Source: Pseudonocardia autotrophica (GTDB taxonomy: Bacteria; Actinomycetota; Actinomycetes; Mycobacteriales; Pseudonocardiaceae). Taken from it: a stretch of 64,000 bases of DNA. A program made the translations under genes and the position numbers. Below are positions 31,667 through 39,176 of this stretch, one piece after another; the stretch's first letter is position 1; the number at the start of each line of letters is the position of its first letter. The notes beneath the pieces are model-generated. The model was not told the DNA's origin. It made no database searches and worked only from the letters and a program-made list of their open reading frames with translations. The stretch covers positions 1,178,001 through 1,242,000 of the forward strand of contig NZ_AP018920.1 of the NCBI RefSeq assembly GCF_003945385.1, written 5' to 3'.

Positions 31667-33808
31667 GTGCGGCCCGACGACATCCGGACCGCCACCCACT
31701 GCCCGTACTGCGCGCTGCAGTGCGGGCAGTGGATCGGGCCGTCCGGTGCGGTCGACGCCCGTGACTTCCCGACCAACGCCGGCGGGATGTGTCAGAAGGG
31801 CTGGACCTCCGCTGCTCTGCTCACCCACCCGCAGCGGCTGACGTCTCCGCTGGTCAGGGACTCGCGGACGGCCGGATTCCGGGAGACGGGCTGGGACGAC
31901 GCCCTCGGCCGGGTCGCCGGCCGGCTGGCCGCGCTGCGGGCCGAGCACGGCCCGGACTCGGTCGCCGTGTTCGGCGCGGGCGGTCTGACCAACGAGAAGG
32001 CCTATCTGCTCGGCAAGTTCGCCCGGGTCGCGCTGGGCACCTCGCAGATCGACTACAACGGCCGGTTCTGCATGTCCTCGGCGGCCGCCGCGGGCAACCG
32101 CGCATTCGGGATCGACCGCGGACTGCCGTTCCCGGTGACCGATCTCGACGACGCCGAGCTGATCGTGCTGGCCGGCGCGAACGTCGCCGAGACGATGCCG
32201 CCGTTGATGTCGCACCTGAGCACGGCCCGGCTGGTCGTGATCGACCCGCGCCGCACCCCGACCGCGGAGCGGGCGATCGCCTCCGGCGGCCTGCACCTGG
32301 CACCGCGCCCGGGCACCGACCTGGTGCTGGCGCTCGGGATGCTGCACGCCGCCGTCGTCGACGGACACCTGGACCTGGCCTACGTCGACGACCGGACCAG
32401 CGGGTTCGACGACGCCTGGCGGATCGCGTCGCAGTGGTGGCCGGAACGCGCGGAGCGGGTCTGCGGGGTGTCCGCGGCCGACATGCGCACGGTGGTGCGG
32501 CTGCTCGCGACGTCGTCGCGGCGCTACGTGCTGACCGCGCGCGGCGCCGAACAACACGCACACGGCGTCGACACGGTCACCGCGTGGATCAACCTGTCGC
32601 TGGCGCTCGGCCTGCCCGGGCGGCCCGGCTCCGGGTTCGGGACGATCACCGGTCAGGGCAACGGCCAGGGTGGACGCGAGCACGGCCAGAAGTCCGACCA
32701 GCTTCCCGGCTACCGGCGGATCGACGACCCGGCTGCGCGGGCGCACGTCGGAGCGGTGTGGGGCGTCGATCCGGACTCGATTCCCGGCCCGGGGCGGAGC
32801 GCGGTGGAGCTGCTGGACTCGCTCGGGCGGCCCGGCGGGCCGAAGGCGCTGTTGGTGTTCGGCTCGAACGTGCTGGTCTCCGCGCCGGACGCGCGCGCCG
32901 TCGCCGACCGGCTGGACGCGCTGGACCTGCTCGTCGTCGCCGATGTCGTGCCCGGCGAGACCGCGATGCGGGCCGACGTGCTCCTCCCGGTGGCCCAGTG
33001 GGCCGAGGAGGAGGGCACCATGACCAACCTCGAGGGCCGGGTGCTGCGCCGTCGGCGCGCCCTCGCCCCACCGCCGGGTGTCCGTACCGACCTGGAGGTG
33101 ATCTCCGGGCTGGCCGCCGCGCTGGACGCGCCGGGGGAGTTCCCGGCGGACCCGCAGCTGGTGTTCGACGAGCTGCGCCGCGCGTCGTCCGGCGGGATCG
33201 CGGACTACACGGGTGTCTCGTACGCGCGTCTGGACGCGGGGGAGGCACTGCACTGGCCGTGCCCCGCCGAGGACCATCCCGGGACACCCCGGCTGTTCGC
33301 GGACCGGTTCGCCCACGCCGACGGCCGGGCCCGGATGGTGCCGGTCGACCACGTCGAACCCGACGAGGACGTCGACGCCGGGTACCCGCTGCTGGTCACC
33401 ACCGGACGGGTGCTGGCGCACTACCAGTCCGGGGCCCAGACCCGGCGGGTCGCCGAGCTCGCCGCGGTGGATCCGGAGGTGTTCGTCGAGGTGCACCCGG
33501 ACACCGCCGCCCGGCACGGGCTCGCCGACGGCGAACTCGCCGACGTGACCTCGCGGCGCGGCACGACGACGGCGCGGGTGCGCTGCGTGCCGACGCTGCG
33601 GACGGACACGGTGTTCCTCCCGTTCCATTTCGGCGGGGCGGGGGCGGCGAACAACGTCACGAACCCGGCGCTGGACCCGGTGAGCCGGATGCCGGAGTTC
33701 AAGGTCGCCGCGGTGCGGCTGGCGCCGGCGACCACCGGGAGCACGCCGGGGGAGGACGCCGGCCCCGCGGCGAAGCCCGTTGCTCATGCGGGCGGATCGG
33801 GCGTCTGA
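31667..33808 (+). CDS. nasA: Assimilatory nitrate reductase catalytic subunit
   Basis: 713 residues from GTG 31667. Molybdopterin oxidoreductase of the NasA/NarB/NapA group. N-terminal 4Fe-4S ligands CPYCALQC plus a fourth Cys in GGMCQKGW. Mo ligand region YNGRFCMSSAAAAGNRAFGI, FGTITGQGNGQGGREHGQKS, LLPVAQWAEEEGTMTNLEGR and the C-terminal cofactor domain (TTGRVLAHYQSGAQTRR, VFLPFHFGGAGAANNVTNPA). No twin-Arg signal, so it is cytoplasmic and assimilatory. The donor is probably the FAD/BFD protein at 37657. The symbol is used in its general sense (narB/nasC in other systems). Confidence 0.92.
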   Translation: MRPDDIRTATHCPYCALQCGQWIGPSGAVDARDFPTNAGGMCQKGWTSAALLTHPQRLTSPLVRDSRTAGFRETGWDDALGRVAGRLAALRAEHGPDSVAVFGAGGLTNEKAYLLGKFARVALGTSQIDYNGRFCMSSAAAAGNRAFGIDRGLPFPVTDLDDAELIVLAGANVAETMPPLMSHLSTARLVVIDPRRTPTAERAIASGGLHLAPRPGTDLVLALGMLHAAVVDGHLDLAYVDDRTSGFDDAWRIASQWWPERAERVCGVSAADMRTVVRLLATSSRRYVLTARGAEQHAHGVDTVTAWINLSLALGLPGRPGSGFGTITGQGNGQGGREHGQKSDQLPGYRRIDDPAARAHVGAVWGVDPDSIPGPGRSAVELLDSLGRPGGPKALLVFGSNVLVSAPDARAVADRLDALDLLVVADVVPGETAMRADVLLPVAQWAEEEGTMTNLEGRVLRRRRALAPPPGVRTDLEVISGLAAALDAPGEFPADPQLVFDELRRASSGGIADYTGVSYARLDAGEALHWPCPAEDHPGTPRLFADRFAHADGRARMVPVDHVEPDEDVDAGYPLLVTTGRVLAHYQSGAQTRRVAELAAVDPEVFVEVHPDTAARHGLADGELADVTSRRGTTTARVRCVPTLRTDTVFLPFHFGGAGAANNVTNPALDPVSRMPEFKVAAVRLAPATTGSTPGEDAGPAAKPVAHAGGSGV

Positions 33809-33831
33809 CCGCGTTTGCCGGGCCGGGCCGG

Positions 33832-35241
33832 TCACCGCGCCGTCCGCGTGGTGATCCCTGCGGTGAGTTCGTCGAAGGTGATCGCCCGGACCCGCGGTGC
33901 TTCCGTCTCGGCGGGGCTGCCGGGGCGCGGGTCGTCGACCGGTGCCCGGGGTGGCGGCACGATCCGATCGGGATCGGGCTTGCGCCGGGGCTTCTGCTGC
34001 GGGTCGATCCAGCGGGGTGGGACGAACTCGGGTCGCCTGCCGGTCATGTGGATCTCCCAGCCGGAATGGTGGACGAGGCGGTGATGGATCCGGCAGAGCA
34101 GCACGAGGTTGTCCAGGTCGGTCGGCCCGCCCCGTTCCCAGGGGAGGACGTGGTGGACCTCGCACCAGGCCGGTGGGCGGTCGCAGCCGGGGTGGGCGCA
34201 GCCGCCGTCGCGGGCGGTCACCGCGCGCCGCTGGGCGTCGGTGGCGGTGCGCTTCGCCCGGCCGACGTCGACCGGCCTGCCCTCGCCGGAGAGCACCACC
34301 GGTAGCACGGCGGCATCGCAGGCGAGCATCCGCAGCGCCCCGGGGGTGGCCTGTCCGGCGAACTCGAGGGTGGCGGTGCGGGCTCGGTGTTCGAGGTCGT
34401 CGAGCGGGATGGTGACCACGACCTGTGGTCGGCGGCCGCCGGTCTCGGGCAGCATCCGGCCAGAGGCGTGGGCGAGGGCGAATCCGCAGAGTTCGGCGAG
34501 GGCCTCGGCGGCGCGTTCCGCGGTGGTGCGCATGTCGTCGGCGTCGGCCGGGGCGGACATCGCGTGCAGGCAGGTGGCGATCCGCTCGAACTGTTCGGCG
34601 TCGTCGTAGTGGGCGCACAGGGTTCCGCCGGGCCGGTTCCGGTGGCGGGTGATGCGTAGTTCGTTGATCTGCGGTGGTGGGGCGTCGTCGGGTTCGGGAC
34701 CGTCCTGGTCGAGGGCTTCGAGCAGGCGCACGCCGAAGGTGTGGAGCTCGGCGGGGGTGCACAGGACGGCCTGGTCGGCGAGGGCCTGCTCGGCGCCGGT
34801 CCATACGTCGGGGCCGAGGCGGGCGGCCGGTGCCGAGCCGAGCAGTGCGGAGATCACCTCGACGTGGCGCAGCGAGACCTCACCGGCGGCGAACACAGGG
34901 GCGGTCGCGGCGAGGCGCGCGGGCAGGGCGCTGCCGTCGAGCCCGATCCGGGGGCTGACCGCCTCGGTCGCGGAGGCGAAGCGCCGAGCGCGGCGGGGGT
35001 CGAGGTGCAGCAGGTCGGCGAGTGCGCCAGCGGGAGTGCGGTAGCCGCGCTCGGCATAGATCCCGCGCCGCTGTGCGGTGGCGAGCGCGGTGACCGCGGC
35101 ATGGTCGAGGCGGCGGGCGCCGGCTTCGAGGGCGGTCTGTACGGCGCACACCTCGTCGTCGCCGGCGGTGTCGAGGAGCGCGGTGAGGTCGTCGACGGCC
35201 GCGTCGAGGCGGGCCTTCGCTGCGGCGACCTGTTCGTACAT
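33832..35241 (-). CDS. DUF222 / 13E12-repeat protein with C-terminal HNH nuclease domain
   Basis: 469 residues from ATG 35241. Long helical DUF222 region (about 1-300: RRLDHAAVTALATAQRRGIY, ALADLLHLDPRRARRFASAT, AAEALAELCGFALAH), then an HNH/zinc nuclease CAHPGCDRPPAWCEVHHVLP with LDNLVLLCRIHHRLVHH. These genes are numerous and often accessory in actinobacteria; the role is unknown. Minus-strand TACAAT (35254-35249) gives a leaderless start. It stands on the strand opposite to the nitrate genes it interrupts. Confidence 0.9.
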   Translation of the reverse strand: MYEQVAAAKARLDAAVDDLTALLDTAGDDEVCAVQTALEAGARRLDHAAVTALATAQRRGIYAERGYRTPAGALADLLHLDPRRARRFASATEAVSPRIGLDGSALPARLAATAPVFAAGEVSLRHVEVISALLGSAPAARLGPDVWTGAEQALADQAVLCTPAELHTFGVRLLEALDQDGPEPDDAPPPQINELRITRHRNRPGGTLCAHYDDAEQFERIATCLHAMSAPADADDMRTTAERAAEALAELCGFALAHASGRMLPETGGRRPQVVVTIPLDDLEHRARTATLEFAGQATPGALRMLACDAAVLPVVLSGEGRPVDVGRAKRTATDAQRRAVTARDGGCAHPGCDRPPAWCEVHHVLPWERGGPTDLDNLVLLCRIHHRLVHHSGWEIHMTGRRPEFVPPRWIDPQQKPRRKPDPDRIVPPPRAPVDDPRPGSPAETEAPRVRAITFDELTAGITTRTAR

Positions 35242-35646
35242 GTGTTCGATTGTAGCGTCTGAAGTCCACTGTCGAGTGTCCGTCGTCGCAGTTCAGCGAC
35301 CGTTCACCGGTTTGCGATTGTGAACCGCGGAGCAGTCGCGCTTCTGCGTCGGCCACCGGCTCGCGGTCGCGCCCGCGCCGCCCATGCCCATGCCGCCCTG
35401 CGTCCACGCCGTGCCGCCCCACGCCGTGCCGCCCCGCGCCGCGCCGCCTTGCGCTCGCACTGCCCCACGCCCGTGCCGCCTCGCGCTCGCGCGGCCCTGC
35501 CTCGTGCCCGTGCCGCGCTACCCCGTGCCTGTACCGCGGTGCCTCACCCGGGCCGCCCCGCGCCGGGGACCGTGCAGCGGTGGGACGGCGCGAGAGCCGT
35601 GCCGTCACCGTCCGTCCTGGCGTGTCGCAGTGGCGCTACCGGTCAC
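35242..35646. other. Intergenic region with degenerate GCC-rich repeats
   Basis: 405 nt without a supported gene. The right part (about 35370-35560) is a degenerate array of CCGTGCCGCCCC-like units. Its ORFs have no recognisable protein and the periods are irregular. The left part holds the DUF222 promoter, and an inverted pair GTTCAC (35302-35307) / GTGAAC (35320-35325). Confidence 0.6.
35249..35254 (-). promoter_or_regulatory. -10 box of DUF222 gene (leaderless)
   Basis: TACAAT on the minus strand ends 7 nt before ATG 35241; a TCGACA-like -35 lies at 35275-35270. Confidence 0.6.
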
Positions 35647-36708
35647 TCACCCGATCCGCGGCCGCACCGCCCACTGTCCCGGCAGGTCGTAGAACCACCC
35701 GGCCCGGATCGCGATCAGCCCGCGGTGCAGCGCGAGCGAGAGCGCCACGGCGCCCGCCGTGACCAGCGCGACGATCCCGTACTGCACGGCGACCGGTGGC
35801 GCGGTGCTCGCCAGGAGCGCGGTGAGCAGGGCGACCAGTGGAACGTTGGCCAGGTAGATCGGCAGCGTCCGTCGTCCCAGTGCGGCGACGCCCCGCCCGA
35901 TCCGCCACCGGGCCAGCTGCGCGGCGGCGAGCACGCCACCGGTGACCGCGACCAGGTTCAGCACGAACGCCACGCCCGGCACGTCGTGCAGGTCCAGCAG
36001 TACCGACGCCGCGGCCACGGCGACCGCGAGCACGGCCGCCGTCAGGACCCACAGCAGGGTGGACCGTGCGGCGACCCGCTCGACGAGCCGGCGGCCGTGC
36101 CAGCCGAGCACGAAGAAGAACGCGTACCGGGCGGTGAGCTCCCAGGCGTGCCAGCCGAACTCGAGGATGCCGGCGCCGACCAGGGTGCTGAGCACGCCGG
36201 TCGCGACGAGCAGCAGCGAGCCGGGGACCCGGCGCAGCAGCCGGGCGGCGACCGAGTAGAGCGCCAGCGCGTACAGGAACCACATCGACGGGTCCGGGTA
36301 CAGCAGGACCAGCGGCAGATCGGCGGCGTCGAGCACGGCGAAGTCGGGAGCCGTCCCGGTGGGCAGCGGGGTGATCACGGCGAACTGCACGACGGTCCAC
36401 AACAGGTAGAGCCAGAGGAACAGCGCGACCCGCCGGTGCAGCAGGGTCCGCCACCCGCGTTCCAGGACCGGCGCCAGGAACAGTCCCGAGGCGAGCAGGA
36501 ACAGCGGCATCCGCAACGAGGTCAGGGCCAGGTTCAGGGCGGCGACCGGGCCGGGCACCAGGCCGTGCGGCTCCAGGAACATCACCGCGTGGTGCAGTAC
36601 CACCAGGATGATGCTGAGCCCCTTCGCGACGTCGACCCAGTCGAGTCGTCCGGCGGGGGCCGCGGATCGGGTGGTGCTCCTGTGTCGTCCGGTTCGCGTG
36701 CGAGTCAA
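35647..36708 (-). CDS. Acyltransferase family 3 membrane protein (OafA-like)
   Basis: 353 residues. TTG 36708 is chosen because the minus strand has GGAGG 7 nt before it. About ten membrane helices. Acyltransferase-3 features: RLDWVDVAKGLSIILVVLHH, RMPLFLLASGLFLAPVL, LDAADLPLVLLYPDPSMWFLY, and LGRRTLPIYLANVPLVALL. Such enzymes O-acylate sugars, antibiotics or cell-wall polymers using acyl-CoA. The target is unknown. It lies on the minus strand between nitrate genes, next to the DUF222 gene, and looks like accessory cargo. Confidence 0.88.
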   Translation of the reverse strand: MTRTRTGRHRSTTRSAAPAGRLDWVDVAKGLSIILVVLHHAVMFLEPHGLVPGPVAALNLALTSLRMPLFLLASGLFLAPVLERGWRTLLHRRVALFLWLYLLWTVVQFAVITPLPTGTAPDFAVLDAADLPLVLLYPDPSMWFLYALALYSVAARLLRRVPGSLLLVATGVLSTLVGAGILEFGWHAWELTARYAFFFVLGWHGRRLVERVAARSTLLWVLTAAVLAVAVAAASVLLDLHDVPGVAFVLNLVAVTGGVLAAAQLARWRIGRGVAALGRRTLPIYLANVPLVALLTALLASTAPPVAVQYGIVALVTAGAVALSLALHRGLIAIRAGWFYDLPGQWAVRPRIG

Positions 36709-36833
36709 TCGACCCTCCGTGCGCCATCGCGGGTGAATGTGTCACCCCGCGTGGCGGTTCGGGGTAGTGGACTGTGTCGCTCCGCAACTGCTTAGTCCGT
36801 TCGATGAAGAGAACGCAGCCGAACGTGGTGTAT

Positions 36834-36848
36834 CTCACGAAGCGTGAG
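36834..36848. promoter_or_regulatory. 6-3-6 inverted repeat
   Basis: CTCACGAAGCGTGAG, perfect arms. Between the divergent acyltransferase and HTH genes; candidate operator. Confidence 0.45.
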
Positions 36849-36870
36849 CGTCCGCGCTCGGACGGGCGCG

Positions 36871-36887
36871 TCGGGTGACCGACCCGA
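36871..36887. promoter_or_regulatory. 6-5-6 inverted repeat
   Basis: TCGGGT (36871-36876) and ACCCGA (36882-36887) with spacer GACCG. Second dyad in the same intergenic region. Confidence 0.4.
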
Positions 36888-36908
36888 AAAGCGCTCGACA
36901 CCGGCTCT

Positions 36909-36925
36909 GTCAGGAATACCCTGAC
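36909..36925 (+). promoter_or_regulatory. Dyad overlapping -10 of the HTH gene
   Basis: GTCAGG (36909-36914) and CCTGAC (36920-36925) flank AATAC. A -10 TACCCT (36917-36922) lies inside it, 6 nt before the ATG at 36929, so a bound protein would block the promoter. Confidence 0.55.
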
Positions 36926-36928
36926 GGT

Positions 36929-36949
36929 ATGACAGCGAGCACGGTATGA
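36929..36949 (+). CDS. Leaderless six-codon mini-ORF upstream of the HTH gene
   Basis: ATG 36929 opens M-T-A-S-T-V and a TGA at 36947-36949. The TGA overlaps the ATG (36946) of the next gene as ATGA. The ATG is placed 6 nt after a -10 box, so transcripts would begin at or near it. The mini-ORF may deliver ribosomes to the HTH gene, which has no good Shine-Dalgarno. Confidence 0.4.
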   Translation: MTASTV

Positions 36950-37323
36950 CAGGGAGCATGGAGCACGTACTCACCACCGACGTCGGTCCCGCCGCCCGCG
37001 CGGTCACCGCGGTCGCGGTCGCCGAGATCGACCGGCACGCCGACGCGGTCGCGGGTGTCCCGCCGCTGCCCGGTACGCCCGAGTGGGAGGCGGAGCAGGG
37101 CACCGACATCCCGGTCCGCCGGGAGACCGCCTGGCAGCTCGCCGCGTTCCGGATCGCGCTCGCCGCCGGGCTCGATCCGCTGCCGAACCTGCTGGGGCTG
37201 CGCGCGGCCGGGATCAGCTGGACGACGATCGGCCGAGCGGCCGGGATCACCCGGCAGTCGGCGCACGAGCGCTGGGCGGGCCGGGTGGCTGCGGTCCACC
37301 AGGGTGAGTGGCCCGGGATGTGA
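36946..37323 (+). CDS. Small helix-turn-helix protein
   Basis: 125 residues from ATG 36946 (ATG 36958 is possible but has no properly spaced ribosome site). A helical N-terminal region with PPLPGTPEWEAEQGTD, then WQLAAFRIALAAGLDPLPNL, and a C-terminal HTH: AAGISWTTIGRAAGITRQSA followed by HERW. No ligand domain. Three dyads upstream suggest autoregulation. Placed between accessory genes and the nitrite-reductase operon; it might regulate either neighbour. Confidence 0.7.
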   Translation: MTGSMEHVLTTDVGPAARAVTAVAVAEIDRHADAVAGVPPLPGTPEWEAEQGTDIPVRRETAWQLAAFRIALAAGLDPLPNLLGLRAAGISWTTIGRAAGITRQSAHERWAGRVAAVHQGEWPGM

Positions 37324-37414
37324 CGCCCCTGCCGGGCGACGGGCGACCGTCCGGTGCGTCGCCGCCGCGGATCGCGCCGCGCTGTCCCGGAGCTGTGCCG
37401 GATCTGTGCGGACC

Positions 37415-37494
37415 CGGAGCTGCGCTGTTCCGGAGCTGCGCCGCCTCGGAATCGCGCTGTCCCGGAGCTGCGCCGTCCCGGAGCCGCACTGCCC
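37415..37494 (+). repeat. Five 16-bp tandem repeats
   Basis: Units start at 37415, 37431, 37447, 37463 and 37479, consensus CGGAGCTGCGCTGTCC; a lone related unit lies at 37388. The 16-bp period is not divisible by 3, so this is non-coding. Confidence 0.85.
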
Positions 37495-37643
37495 CGGAGT
37501 CGCCGGGGGAGCGCCACGGCCGGGACGGCGGCCGGATCGCCGCGGTGCCGGACGGCGCCCGCCTCACGGTCCCCACCTGCGCAGAATGAGGACCTCGTAA
37601 CGCCCGTGTCATCCCCGGCCGCCCGGGTGTAACCCCACGTTCC

Positions 37644-37649
37644 TACCGT
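37644..37649 (+). promoter_or_regulatory. -10 box of nitrite operon (leaderless)
   Basis: TACCGT ends 7 nt before ATG 37657; no Shine-Dalgarno. Confidence 0.55.
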
Positions 37650-37656
37650 CGGTGCC

Positions 37657-39090
37657 ATGAGCAGGCGAGTGGTGGTAGTCGGGAACGGGATGGTCGGTGC
37701 CCGGCTCGCCGAGGAGATCCGCCGGCGCGACCCGGGCGGCGAGCGGGTGTCGCTGACCGTCCTCGGCGCCGAGGTCCACCCCGCCTACAACCGGGTGCTG
37801 CTGTCCACCGTGCTCGCCGGCGGCCTGAGCGCGCCGATGGTCGCGCTCCCGGTGGCGGACGGCGTGTCATTGCACACCGGCGTCACCGCGACCGCGCTGG
37901 ACCGCACCGCGCGGGTCGTGCACGACGCCGACGGCGGACAGCACCCGTACGACGAGCTGGTGCTCGCCACCGGCTGCCGGGCCTGGCTCCCGCCGGTCGA
38001 CGGGTTCACCGGCGCCGACGGGGCCCCGGCCGACGGGGTGAGCCCGTTCCGCGATCTCGACGACTGCGAGCGGATCCTCGCCGTGGCCGCGCCGGGCGCC
38101 CGGATCGCCGTCGTCGGCGGCGGGCTGCTCGGGGTGGAGGCGGCCCGCGGGCTGGCCGGCCGCGGGGTCGCCGTCACCCTGGTGCATCCGTGCACCCATC
38201 TGATGGAACGCCAGCTCGACGCGGGCGCCGGTGCGGTGCTGGCCGATGCGCTGCGCGGGCTCGGCGTCGACGTGCGCTGCGGGGTCGGGGCCAAGGCATG
38301 GGATCCCGAGACCGGCCTGGACTGCGACGACGGCAGCCGGATCGCCGCGGACGCCGTGGTCGTCGCCGCGGGTGTCCGCGCCGAGACCGGGCTCGCCGCC
38401 GACGCCGGACTGGCCGTCGACCGTGGCATCCTGGTCGACGATCGGCTCGCCACCGACGACGGCCGGGTGCACGCCATCGGCGACTGCGCGCAGCATCCCG
38501 ACGCCGCACCCGGACTGGTCCAGTCCGGCTGGGAGCAGGCCGCGGTACTGGCCGATCTGCTCACCGGGGCCGATCCGGCCGCCCGTTATCGCGGCACCCG
38601 TCCGGTGACCCGGCTGAAGGCGGCCGGTATCGATCTCGCCGCGATCGGCGATGTCGCGGACGGCGACGAGCGGCTGCACGTCGCCGATCCGCGCCGGGGC
38701 CGCTACGGCGTCCTGTCACTGCGCGACGACCGGGTGGTCGGCGCCGTCATGATGGGCCTCCCGGACGCCGCCGCGACCGTGATCGGGCTCTACGACTCCG
38801 GTGCGCCGGCCCCGGAGGACCGGCTGGCGCTGCTGCTCGGGCGGGCGTTGCCCGGCGAGGCGCCTGCGACGGGTGACCCGGGCAGGCTGCCGGGTACCGC
38901 CGTCGTCTGCCGGTGCAACACCGTCACCAAGAACGCGCTGGTCACGGCGTGGCGCGAGGGCGCACGCGATGTCGGGGCGCTGTCCCGGCGGACCCGCGCC
39001 GCAACCGGCTGCGGCAGCTGCCGGGACGCCGTCGGCGGGATCCGCGACTGGCTGGAGCACGCCGATCCGTCGCGGGAGCACGCCGTATGA
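37657..39090 (+). CDS. nasB: FAD-dependent NAD(P)H reductase with BFD-type [2Fe-2S] domain (nitrate reductase electron-transfer subunit)
   Basis: 477 residues from ATG 37657. FAD site VVVVGNGMVGARLAEEI, NAD(P) site IAVVGGGLLGVEAARGLAG, FAD-binding VHAIGDCAQHP, and a C-terminal bacterioferritin-associated-ferredoxin-like domain with VCRCNTVTKNALV and GCGSC. This is the N-terminal half of a NirB, also used as the NAD(P)H-dependent subunit of assimilatory nitrate reductase. nirB itself follows, so nitrate reductase is the likely partner. An 18-bp repeat array runs through its last codons. Confidence 0.85.
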   Translation: MSRRVVVVGNGMVGARLAEEIRRRDPGGERVSLTVLGAEVHPAYNRVLLSTVLAGGLSAPMVALPVADGVSLHTGVTATALDRTARVVHDADGGQHPYDELVLATGCRAWLPPVDGFTGADGAPADGVSPFRDLDDCERILAVAAPGARIAVVGGGLLGVEAARGLAGRGVAVTLVHPCTHLMERQLDAGAGAVLADALRGLGVDVRCGVGAKAWDPETGLDCDDGSRIAADAVVVAAGVRAETGLAADAGLAVDRGILVDDRLATDDGRVHAIGDCAQHPDAAPGLVQSGWEQAAVLADLLTGADPAARYRGTRPVTRLKAAGIDLAAIGDVADGDERLHVADPRRGRYGVLSLRDDRVVGAVMMGLPDAAATVIGLYDSGAPAPEDRLALLLGRALPGEAPATGDPGRLPGTAVVCRCNTVTKNALVTAWREGARDVGALSRRTRAATGCGSCRDAVGGIRDWLEHADPSREHAV

Positions 39091-39176
39091 CGGGAGCACA
39101 CGGTACGGCGGGAGCGCACCGTACGGCGGGAGCACGCGGTATGGCGAGAGCAGGCGATATGAAGGGGGACAGCACC
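39069..39176 (+). repeat. Six 18-bp repeats spanning the nasB/nirB junction
   Basis: Units begin at 39069, 39087, 39105, 39123, 39141 and 39159, core ACGGCGGGAGCACACGGT, increasingly divergent to the right. They cover the last six nasB codons, its stop (39088-39090), an ATG that overlaps it (39087), and the nirB ribosome site, and end exactly at the nirB GTG (39177). Confidence 0.85.

Larger units (their letters stand above)
37324..37656. other. Intergenic region holding a 16-bp repeat array
   Basis: 333 nt between the HTH gene and the FAD/BFD reductase. No gene supported; short ORFs across the repeats change frame with each 16-bp unit. The right end carries the -10 TACCGT (37644-37649) of the next gene. 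Confidence 0.6.

Noticed and set aside
30305..34804. 1499-codon minus-strand open frame opposite narK/nasA
   Set aside because: Composition-driven shadow; the plus-strand frames carry full NarK and nitrate reductase motifs.
33832..36708. Insertion sequence or transposon
   Set aside because: No transposase, terminal inverted repeats or target duplication could be found around the DUF222 and acyltransferase genes.
35320..36795. 491-codon plus-strand open frame across the repeat region and acyltransferase
   Set aside because: Antisense to a clear acyltransferase-3 gene; its sequence is low complexity with no family.
37415..37494. Possible CRISPR or small protein gene
   Set aside because: 16-bp units are adjacent, without spacers; the period breaks the reading frame.
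39087..39176. ATG 39087 as nirB start
   Set aside because: It overlaps the nasB stop and would add 30 residues of hexapeptide repeats; GTG 39177 has a good ribosome site and matches the family start. Kept as an alternative.
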